Shown here piece by piece: positions 57,708 through 64,000 of a DNA stretch of 64,000 nt. Each line of letters opens with the position of its first letter. The stretch's first letter is position 1. Under the pieces are notes generated by a model. That model was not told where the DNA came from. It worked only from the letters and a program-made list of their open reading frames with translations, and searched no databases. The translations under genes were made by a program, and so were the position numbers. The DNA lies in the NCBI GenBank assembly GCA_963599445.1, contig CAVBWZ010000013.1, forward strand, positions 1 to 64,000. Reading direction: 5' to 3'. This DNA comes from UBA9732 sp963599445 (GTDB lineage: Bacteria; Spirochaetota; Spirochaetia; Sphaerochaetales; Sphaerochaetaceae).

Positions 57708-59392
57708 AGCCCACCTCCATCGCCGCAATTGCATGAGATCGAATAGTAGTTCGCTTCACCGTCCGTATCCGCAACGACATCATAGCCGCAGAACCTGGAT
57801 TCCAGCCTCTGCGACATTTCCGCAGCCCCAACGTTCGTTACATTGGTCTCCATACGCAGCATATAGCTATTGTTATGGTTTCCACAGGTTCTGGACAGGT
57901 GCACAATGAGGGCTTCAGGCAGATTGTCGCAATCCACTATGCAGGACTCGAAGAAATCGTAGAAGACCCCAGCATCCTTTCCCCCAATTTCGCCTGAAGC
58001 GGAAAAGTCGAAGGAGCATTCCACGCCAAGGAGCGATAGGTAGTCCAATGACTCCTTGATGGAGAGGTGAAGCTCCTCCACATCCATGCGGCTTTGTCTT
58101 TCCGTAAGCATGACAAGATTGCTCCGGCGCTTCACGTAGGCCGCCAGAACGCATGCGAAACGCATACCGGAGACGAACCGTCCGACATCGGCCTCCCCGT
58201 CCCTATACAGCCGGGACAAAAGGCCTTCAAGGCGGGAGACCTCGTCGTGGGTGGCTTCGTCCATCATCGAGTAGATCCTGTTCTGCTGGGCGACCTGGGC
58301 CCGCTGTTCCTTGAGCTCGTTCTCCGCTTCAATGAGATAGTTCTCCTCGGAAAGCCTTTCGTTTGCGTTGGCCAGAGCGTCGTCTATCTCGTTTATCTTG
58401 GACAGGTCATCGATTCTGAACACATAGCCGCCATGCAGCCTATAGGCCGATAGCCTTGTATTCCTATCAAGCAAGACAGGGGTTTCTGTAGCTTCCTTGA
58501 GAACGTCTTTGTCCAGGACCTTGGCCTTCTTCGAACGATACGCTACATCGAGCCTTTCGTCAGTTATGAACGCCGAGTACTCGGAGAGGTGGAAGAACTC
58601 CTCATATCCATCGTTGGATGGTATTATGCCTATGCATATGGAACACTCTATCATTGCAATGCAGGTGAAGCAGAGAAGCTCCGGGATCTTGAACGCCGGG
58701 GAGTTCTCAAGAAAACACACAGCTGAAAACATCGAGCACATGACGAACACCATTATTGGTATCCAGGTTTTCCTCCTGCATGCCGATACGCTGCATTTCA
58801 TGATCAGAACGACAAGACTTGCAAACGTTACGCCTATCTCCCATACAAGAGCGGCGTAGAACACCGGTCCGTGGCTGTATGAGAATCCGCCATCTTCAAA
58901 GCTGAGAGCGAATGCCCATTGATGGATATCGTTTGTGAATATCAGAAGTATCAGTACGATGGCGGGCAGATACAGGAGGTACAATTTGCTATCGCATGGC
59001 CTTCCCTTCTTGTTCTCAAGGCTGAACGCCGCAAGCAGAAGCGTTGGAGGGATGAGGCACTGCGGAATGTAGTATCCATACCACAAGTAGCGGGACAACA
59101 CGTCTATATCCCTTGTTAGGCCGTATTTTATCATCCTGACCACAAGGAAGAACAGAATCAAGACGGCAGCAGCAAGGAAGTATGTACGTAGATCCCTTCT
59201 TACCATACGATGCATAAGGGAGACGCCCCATGCCACCACAAGCGAGATAAGGATGGTATGCGCCAACAACGCAAACAAGGCATGCCAGAATTCAGGCAGC
59301 GTGGAGTCCACGGCCTGCAAAACACCTGCAATGGCATAGAAAGAGACACATAGAGCATAAAGGGCCATTCTTCTCCTTGCCGCCGTTTGCAT
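57704..59392 (-). CDS. 7TM-sensor protein with degenerate kinase-like C-terminus
   Basis: A 562-residue protein with seven or eight membrane helices in residues 10-245, resembling the 7TM histidine-kinase sensor region, then a helical linker (ENELKEQRAQVAQQNRIY) and a C-terminal part that follows kinase spacing without its motifs: where an N-box would be is YDFFESCIVDCDNLPEAL, and no Gly-rich ATP lid is seen. It ends with a Cys-rich SISCNCGDGGG tail. It may be a pseudokinase that passes a signal to the kinase gene overlapped by 4 bp. The start ATG nine bases after AAGGAG is chosen. Confidence 0.72.
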   Translation of the reverse strand: MQTAARRRMALYALCVSFYAIAGVLQAVDSTLPEFWHALFALLAHTILISLVVAWGVSLMHRMVRRDLRTYFLAAAVLILFFLVVRMIKYGLTRDIDVLSRYLWYGYYIPQCLIPPTLLLAAFSLENKKGRPCDSKLYLLYLPAIVLILLIFTNDIHQWAFALSFEDGGFSYSHGPVFYAALVWEIGVTFASLVVLIMKCSVSACRRKTWIPIMVFVMCSMFSAVCFLENSPAFKIPELLCFTCIAMIECSICIGIIPSNDGYEEFFHLSEYSAFITDERLDVAYRSKKAKVLDKDVLKEATETPVLLDRNTRLSAYRLHGGYVFRIDDLSKINEIDDALANANERLSEENYLIEAENELKEQRAQVAQQNRIYSMMDEATHDEVSRLEGLLSRLYRDGEADVGRFVSGMRFACVLAAYVKRRSNLVMLTERQSRMDVEELHLSIKESLDYLSLLGVECSFDFSASGEIGGKDAGVFYDFFESCIVDCDNLPEALIVHLSRTCGNHNNSYMLRMETNVTNVGAAEMSQRLESRFCGYDVVADTDGEANYYSISCNCGDGGGL

Positions 59393-59539
59393 TGCGTCCG
59401 TCTCCTTCATGGCATTTGATTCTATTGCAATACCAACGCTTTGGCAATTTTGGTTACAAGTTAGCCGCAACGACACTGCATATTTGAGGAGCGTTCCACA
59501 AAAAGGTATCGATGAAGGCATAAAGCCTTTGCATTTGTC

Positions 59540-59551
59540 ATACATTTGTAT
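59540..59551. promoter_or_regulatory. Palindrome upstream of the RelB/PIN pair
   Basis: ATACA-TT-TGTAT about 35 bp before the antitoxin start; a plausible autoregulatory operator. Confidence 0.35.
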
Positions 59552-59585
59552 TACATTATTCATAAGAGCTACGAAGGAGTTGTAT

Positions 59586-59873
59586 ATGGCAAAGGATGCA
59601 GTTCTTCAAATAAGAATAGACTCAGAGGTGAAGCAAAAGGTAGAGACCCTCTACGAGAGCATGGGGTTCTCATTTGCAGATGCAGTGAGGATGTTTGCAG
59701 TTCAGAGCATTGCACACAACGGGTTGCCGTTCACCCCAAGATCCACTGTGCTTCTGAACAACCATCCAGACTCAGCAGGTGGAATCCTCCACAAATATGC
59801 AAACCCCTCTTTGATTGAAAAAGAGGATGATGCATGGTCTCTTGCAGTGGGAGAGAAACATGGACTTGATTGA
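59586..59873 (+). CDS. RelB/DinJ-type antitoxin
   Basis: A 95-residue ribbon-helix-helix protein. The N-terminus AKDAVLQIRIDSEVKQKVE and the helix ESMGFSFADAVRMFAVQSI are the RelB/DinJ DNA-binding unit; NGLPFTPR is the usual DinJ continuation. The C-terminal 30 residues should wrap the toxin. It overlaps the following PIN gene by 14 bp. DinJ-type antitoxins are usually paired with YafQ/RelE toxins, so the PIN partner is notable. AAGGAG precedes the ATG by six bases; the long upstream frame is not coding. Confidence 0.88.
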   Translation: MAKDAVLQIRIDSEVKQKVETLYESMGFSFADAVRMFAVQSIAHNGLPFTPRSTVLLNNHPDSAGGILHKYANPSLIEKEDDAWSLAVGEKHGLD

Positions 59874-60216
59874 TGCCAATGTAATCATCAGATATCTATT
59901 AAGAGACATAGAGGACCAGTACCTCAAAGCAAGCCAAGCAATTGATTTGGGGTGTTGTACAACAACGGAAGTACTCGCTGAAGTAGTCTATGTTTTCTTG
60001 AAAGTCTATAGAATCCCAAGACCTGACATTGCAATAGCACTCTTCTCTCTTTTGAAGAAAGTGCAAATAGAAAACGGAATGGCAGTGATATTTGCAATCA
60101 ACCTGTTCAAGGATTCAAGTTTGGATTTCGTTGATTGTCTCCTAATCTCCTATAACAACATACTTGGTCAGCGCATCATAAGCTTTGACAAAAAACTTGT
60201 TTCTAGACTTGTATAA
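59860..60216 (+). CDS. PIN-domain ribonuclease toxin (VapC-like)
   Basis: A 118-residue PIN-domain protein. Acidic residues of the Mg site are present: Asp in MDLIDANVIIR, Glu in TTTEVLAEVVYV, Asp in LDFVDCLL and Asp in SFDKKL. PIN toxins cleave tRNA or rRNA and are checked by the antitoxin made from the overlapping upstream gene. The start at 59860 follows GGGAGAGAAAC and lies inside the antitoxin gene; an earlier in-frame ATG at 59815 would add 15 unusual residues. The module is between a signalling operon and asnA and is likely an acquired element. Confidence 0.9.
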   Translation: MDLIDANVIIRYLLRDIEDQYLKASQAIDLGCCTTTEVLAEVVYVFLKVYRIPRPDIAIALFSLLKKVQIENGMAVIFAINLFKDSSLDFVDCLLISYNNILGQRIISFDKKLVSRLV

Positions 60217-60399
60217 TGCAAGGTCGTTTCTTCATTCAAGAACTTACGATTGCAACAAAAAACTTGTTATTACCACTTTTTGTTGCATTTTTTCAACAAA
60301 ACCTCTGTTTTTCGGCTTTTTTGTTGAAAACTCACAAAGGTCAAGGAACTCTCTTCAAAGAGATGTTCGACGGAATTCGTGATGGGATATTAGGAACAA

Positions 60400-60433
60400 G
60401 CCATAGGACAGTATTTACGATACGGCCTATGGC
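60400..60433 (-). terminator. Hairpin downstream of asnA
   Basis: GCCATAGG / CCTATGGC, 8-bp perfect stem with an 18-base loop, followed on the minus strand by TTGTTCC. Weak as a terminator but the only candidate in the gap. Confidence 0.45.
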
Positions 60434-60461
60434 GTAGTGACGACATAGACCGCACGAATTC

Positions 60462-61520
60462 CTAGAACAGATGGGTGTTGTGGGAGGCAGCCTCGGCGTA
60501 TACCTCTTCTGGCCACACAGACGCCTGGACCTCCCCAATATGAGCCTTCTTGAGAAGGAACATGCACAACCTCGACTGCCCTATTCCCCCACCTATGGTC
60601 TGGGGAAAATCGCCAGAAAGCAAGCGGGAGTGCCAATAGAGGTCCTTGCGGGATTCGCAGCCCTTCAACGCAAGCTGCCTCAACAGAGCCTCTCTATCAA
60701 CGCGGATCCCCATGCTGGAAAGCTCAAGGTTGCGTTGCCTTACGCTGTCCCAAACGATTATATCGCCATTGAGGCCATGGTACGAGCCAGCGCCATCTGA
60801 AACGCATGTCGACCAGTCGTCGTAGTCAGGCGCACGTCCGCCGTGTGGAGGGTCTCCATATCCAATGCCAATGACGAACACCGCACCATAGCGCTTTGCA
60901 GCCTCATATTCGCGCTCGTCAGGGGTCAACGAAGGGAACTCCAAAGCCAAGTCCTCGGAATGGACGAAGGTGATGCTCTCAGGAAGATCATCTCCAAGCT
61001 GGGGGTAGAACTCATACAGCCTGAAGGCGGTGCGCCTTATCACATCGTAGATTGTACAGACAGTCTTCTTAAGGAAATCTAGGTTGCGCTGGCCGTCCAG
61101 CATGACCTTCTCCCAATCCCACTGGTCGACATAGATGGAATGGATGCAATCTATGTCGTCGTCGGGGCGAATGGCGTTCATATCGGTGTAGAGGCCGTAG
61201 CCAGGCTTGAAGCCAAGGTCAGCAAGGGCCATGCGCTTCCACTTTGCAAGGGACTGCACGATCTCCATCTTCTTCTCGCCCATGTTCTTCACTGGAAACG
61301 AGACGGGCCGCTCCACCCCATTGAGGTCGTCGTTTATACCGCTTCCAGCCTCCACGAAAAGAGGACTCGTGACACGACTGAGCCTAAGCGAACCGGAAAG
61401 CTCCTTCTCGAAGATATCCTTGGCCGCTTTGATAGCCTTCTCCGTGTCATGCTGGTTCAGAATTGGCCTGTAATCCTTTGGGAACTGACAGACCGATGTT
61501 TTCTTGAAAGAACTTTCCAT
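60462..61520 (-). CDS. asnA: Aspartate-ammonia ligase (asparagine synthetase A)
   Basis: A 352-residue class-II aminoacyl-tRNA-synthetase-like enzyme making asparagine from aspartate, ammonia and ATP. Diagnostic segments are RVTSPLFVEAGSGINDDLNG, KWKRMALADLGF, MNAIRPDDDIDCIHSIYVDQWDWEK-like positions (about 118-142) and the last motif GGGIGQSRLCMFLL. The length is close to the usual 330-345. The start ATG follows AGGAGGTTGTC; the frame runs 13 codons further up without support. It ends convergent to the PIN toxin gene. Use of free ammonia fits a gut anaerobe also releasing ammonia from purines. Confidence 0.95.
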   Translation of the reverse strand: MESSFKKTSVCQFPKDYRPILNQHDTEKAIKAAKDIFEKELSGSLRLSRVTSPLFVEAGSGINDDLNGVERPVSFPVKNMGEKKMEIVQSLAKWKRMALADLGFKPGYGLYTDMNAIRPDDDIDCIHSIYVDQWDWEKVMLDGQRNLDFLKKTVCTIYDVIRRTAFRLYEFYPQLGDDLPESITFVHSEDLALEFPSLTPDEREYEAAKRYGAVFVIGIGYGDPPHGGRAPDYDDWSTCVSDGAGSYHGLNGDIIVWDSVRQRNLELSSMGIRVDREALLRQLALKGCESRKDLYWHSRLLSGDFPQTIGGGIGQSRLCMFLLKKAHIGEVQASVWPEEVYAEAASHNTHLF

Positions 61521-61625
61521 GACAACCTCCTGCAAAAGTTTTGCAAATTCTAACCGCATTCAGGCGGAATGCAAACAGGAATATGCAGTTACGAGGTTGT
61601 CATTTTAACAAAAATGCGAATAAAT

Positions 61626-62291
61626 TCAGTTCTTGTCTGCAATATCGACAAAAGCCTTGGCCCTGCGGGTGAACTCCTCCCAGTCGCCTGAGGCAATAAG
61701 ATTCTTGTCCGTAAGACGCCCGCTTATACCTGCACCCTTGAGGCCAAGCCTAAGGAACTCGGCGAAATTCTCCTCAGTAATGCCAGCTGTGGCTATTATG
61801 GCTACATGGCTTATTGGGGCAAGGATGTCCTTTACATACCTAAGTCCAAGCGTCGCAGCAGGGAAAAGCTTAACGATATCGGCTCCACAGTCATGTGCAA
61901 GAAGGATCTCGGTTGGCGTCATGGCTCCGGGGATGGAGACCAGTCCAAGCTCCTTGGTGTACCTTATCACATCAGGGTTGGTATTGGGGGAAATGATGTA
62001 GCTTGCGCCGGCATCGAAAGCGGCCTTGACCTGCTCCTTTGTGAGAACCGTACCGGCACCTGCGTAGAAATCACAGCCAGCGAACTCGGAATTGAGCATT
62101 GAGATCGCTTCGGAGGTCTTTGCAATGCAGTCAGGGTCCTTCTGGTCAAACGTGACTTCCATGAACCTTATGCCACCATCGTAGAGTGCATGTGCAAGCT
62201 TCCTAAGGTCTTCGCCATATGTACCACGCACGATTGTGATGATCTTCTTCTCAAGAATCAAATCCAAAACTTTGCTATCATTAACGTTCAT
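61626..62291 (-). CDS. KDPG/KHG aldolase family protein
   Basis: A 221-residue class I aldolase of the Eda family. The catalytic Glu is in IRFMEVTFD, phosphate contacts in AGAGTVLT, the Schiff-base Lys in ADIVKLFPAA, and the last loop is ATAGITEEN. It cleaves KDPG, KHG or a related 2-keto-3-deoxy sugar acid to pyruvate and an aldehyde. AGGAGGTTCGTA precedes the ATG; the longer frame overlaps the regulator gene and is not used. It follows a YesN-type regulator by 32 bp, so the two-component system upstream may control a sugar-acid pathway whose other genes are outside this window. Confidence 0.88.
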   Translation of the reverse strand: MNVNDSKVLDLILEKKIITIVRGTYGEDLRKLAHALYDGGIRFMEVTFDQKDPDCIAKTSEAISMLNSEFAGCDFYAGAGTVLTKEQVKAAFDAGASYIISPNTNPDVIRYTKELGLVSIPGAMTPTEILLAHDCGADIVKLFPAATLGLRYVKDILAPISHVAIIATAGITEENFAEFLRLGLKGAGISGRLTDKNLIASGDWEEFTRRAKAFVDIADKN

Positions 62292-62323
62292 TACGAACCT
62301 CCTATTCAAATACCTTTCAAATC

Positions 62324-63133
62324 CTATTCGGACTTGGCACCAAGATCCTCGTTCCTGGAAAGATCGCTTGGGGTATAGCCGCAAATCTCCCTGAATACAC
62401 AGGAGAAGCGTTTGTAGCTTGAAAACCCCACTTTCTCTGCAACCTCATAGTACTTCATGCTGCTGTTGCTTTTCATAAGCTGCTGCGCCACTTCTATTCT
62501 ATGGCGTTGCAGAATATCCAGAAAGGACATCCCAGTCTCGGACTTGATCTTACGGCTCAGATATCCGCTGCTAAGACCAATGTCCCTTGCTATAGAATCA
62601 AAGTTAAGATGCCTACGATAGCCGTTTCTTATAATATCAAGTACTTTTTTGACGTATTCATCGCCAATGGAAGCATCAAGTCTGTCCAACGAGTAGACAT
62701 CCTGACGTCTATAGGAAGCAAGCTCACGCTTCTCCTCTATATGCGCTATGGCCTTGCGTACGGCCTCTAGGAGCTTCTCTTCGTCTATTGGCTTGAGGAT
62801 GTAGTCCACAGCGGAAAGGCCAATGGCCCTCTTTGCGTATTCGAACTGGCTGAACCCTGTTATGATGATGGACTCGAATCCATGGGAGGCCCCTCGTCCA
62901 TCGTCCGGGCCTTGGATTTCCTTCGCCGTTTCAAGCATCTTAATTCCATCCATTCCAGGAAGGTGGATGTCTGTCAGCACTATGTCAGGGGACAACGTTT
63001 CAATGCAGCGAAGCCCTTCTTCTCCGGAAGCAGCCTGACCGCACACCTGACAGCCGACGGAATCCCAGTCAATGGTATTGCATAGCGTGTAGCGGATTAT
63101 CTGTTGGTCTTCCACCACAAGTACCCTATACAT
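62324..63133 (-). CDS. YesN-type response regulator with AraC DNA-binding domain
   Basis: A 269-residue regulator. The receiver has the acidic pair in LVVEDQQ, phospho-Asp in IVLTDIHLPGMDG, Thr in IIITGFSQFEYA and Lys in YILKPIDEEKL. A coiled linker leads to two AraC-type helix-turn-helix units (ARDIGLSSGYLSRKIKSETG; AEKVGFSSYKRFSCVFREICG, the latter cited by its ends near residues 235-255). It is the partner of the YesM-type kinase that overlaps it by 8 bp. Such pairs usually sense carbohydrates and activate uptake and breakdown genes, in keeping with the aldolase downstream. Confidence 0.93.
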   Translation of the reverse strand: MYRVLVVEDQQIIRYTLCNTIDWDSVGCQVCGQAASGEEGLRCIETLSPDIVLTDIHLPGMDGIKMLETAKEIQGPDDGRGASHGFESIIITGFSQFEYAKRAIGLSAVDYILKPIDEEKLLEAVRKAIAHIEEKRELASYRRQDVYSLDRLDASIGDEYVKKVLDIIRNGYRRHLNFDSIARDIGLSSGYLSRKIKSETGMSFLDILQRHRIEVAQQLMKSNSSMKYYEVAEKVGFSSYKRFSCVFREICGYTPSDLSRNEDLGAKSE

Positions 63134-64000
63134 ACAAGATGCCTCCTACAGAGTCGCCAGCCAAAGGGATTGAAATGGACACGCAGGTGCCATTGGAACC
63201 TGACGTTATGGAAAGCCCAGAGGTCTCTCCGTAGATGAGCTTAAGCCTTCTATGTACGTTGTAGAGGCCAAAATACCTGCTGGGAGTCTCTTCACTTGCA
63301 AGTACGCTGGCAATGTCGGAAAGCTTTGCGCCATCCATTCCAGGACCATTGTCGCAGACAAGGACCTTTAGCCTTGAATTCTCTACGAAGGCACGGACGG
63401 AGCAATTGCTGACACCAGATGCAGAACGTCCATACTTCACGGCGTTTTCGACCAACGGCTGGATGCATAGCTTTGGAACAGGAATCTCCAAGGCTTCGTC
63501 CGACACTTCAATCGAGTACGAAAGGTCGTTTGGCCTGCTCATCCTGTTCATGGAAAGGTAGCATTCTATGTAGTGGACGTCGTCGCGAAGTGGCACGAAC
63601 TGCACGTTGGAATCTATGCTGTAGCGCAGAAGGCTTGAAAAATCCAGGATCATGCGGTTGGCAGCCGCGGGATCAACCTTTATGTAGCACCTGATTATCT
63701 CCAAGGTATTGAATATGAAATGCGGATTGAATTGGGATTCAAGCTGCTTGACCTCAGCACGTTCACGCATGGAGGCTTCCTGCCTGTTGGCCTGCGCCAG
63801 ATCCCTTATGTCCTGCAGGAGCTCCCCATAGGAAGCCTCGAGGCTGCTGAACTTGCTCCCAACGGGCTCAACCGGAGCATATATCCCCTTGGCCTTCATC
63901 TGCTTTATGCTTGATATAAGCCCATCTATGGACGAAGCCTCCTCGTTCAGCACACGGCCGCTCACGCCACCAATGGCAAAGACCGATACCACAAGAACCA
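63126..64000 (-). CDS. YesM-type histidine kinase, 5' end outside the window
   Basis: At least 288 residues of a sensor kinase whose N-terminal sensor and first membrane helix lie beyond the window; the open frame continues through the last base. What is seen: the end of a membrane helix, a HAMP-like linker, the His_kinase domain (KQLESQFNPHFIFNTLEII with the phospho-His in NPHFIFN), the N-box LCIQPLVENAVKYGR, CDNGPGMD and FGLYNVHRRLKLIYG. It phosphorylates the YesN-type regulator gene that overlaps its end. The first in-frame GTG at 63992 is not a credible start. Confidence 0.9.
   Translation of the reverse strand, partial: VLVVSVFAIGGVSGRVLNEEASSIDGLISSIKQMKAKGIYAPVEPVGSKFSSLEASYGELLQDIRDLAQANRQEASMRERAEVKQLESQFNPHFIFNTLEIIRCYIKVDPAAANRMILDFSSLLRYSIDSNVQFVPLRDDVHYIECYLSMNRMSRPNDLSYSIEVSDEALEIPVPKLCIQPLVENAVKYGRSASGVSNCSVRAFVENSRLKVLVCDNGPGMDGAKLSDIASVLASEETPSRYFGLYNVHRRLKLIYGETSGLSITSGSNGTCVSISIPLAGDSVGGILYV

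Overview
The window looks like a chromosome segment of an anaerobic, probably host-associated diderm bacterium, most likely a spirochaete (Treponema/Sphaerochaeta-like). This is inferred from many small exported proteins and SpII lipoproteins, BspA-type leucine-rich and HWH/C-rich lipoproteins, abundant ATG/TTG/GTG starts behind strong AGGAGG sites, acetate kinase, AsnA and a purine-degradation cluster. No rRNA or phylogenetic marker is present to prove it.

Layout. 1-7.7 kb is housekeeping: dihydrolipoyl dehydrogenase, an ECF sigma/anti-sigma pair, cysS, an EamA exporter, a GNAT acetyltransferase and ackA. 7.8-14.5 kb is envelope-related: a beta-rich exported protein; a four-gene, partly translationally coupled operon of small exported proteins with a common C-terminal strand motif; tRNA-Pro(GGG); and a coupled operon encoding an outer-membrane-like protein, a caspase-fold lipoprotein and a small membrane protein. 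14.6-20 kb carries a TatD-like hydrolase, tcdA, a PD-(D/E)XK-like protein, a lipoprotein and a phosphohexomutase.

20.2-44.1 kb is the centrepiece, a cluster related to the E. coli ygeW-xdhD region. In transcription order on the minus strand it holds ygfK, ssnA, xdhA-xdhC-xdhB, an 8-oxoguanine deaminase-like amidohydrolase, ygfM, xdhD, ygeY, ygeW and a three-gene ABC importer. Facing it on the plus strand are two PLP fold-type-II enzymes. Together they can be read as uptake, hydroxylation, deamination and ring-fragment processing of purines. YgfK carries a 59-residue insert with 16 Cys and 10 His. GCAACA repeats in 10-bp phase sit in front of both ygfK and ygeY. YgeX is missing and a PLP enzyme sits next to the cluster.

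44.2-47.7 kb is accessory: a coiled-coil membrane protein, arrays of short-period tandem repeats, a BrnTA toxin-antitoxin pair, tRNA-Leu(UAA), and an Rpn-family nuclease with a duplicated C-terminal fragment. 47.7-55.1 kb holds five consecutive lipoproteins (Big2/InlB/LRR_5, DUF6273, HWH/C-repeat). Next come a degenerate receiver and a NarL-type regulator/histidine kinase/7TM sensor group (55.1-59.4 kb). The end holds a RelB/DinJ-like antitoxin with a PIN toxin, asnA, a KDPG-aldolase-like enzyme, and a YesN/YesM two-component system cut by the window edge.

Several intergenic gaps contain decayed tandem repeats of 9-15 bp period. Two of the 9-bp arrays are clearly related to each other.
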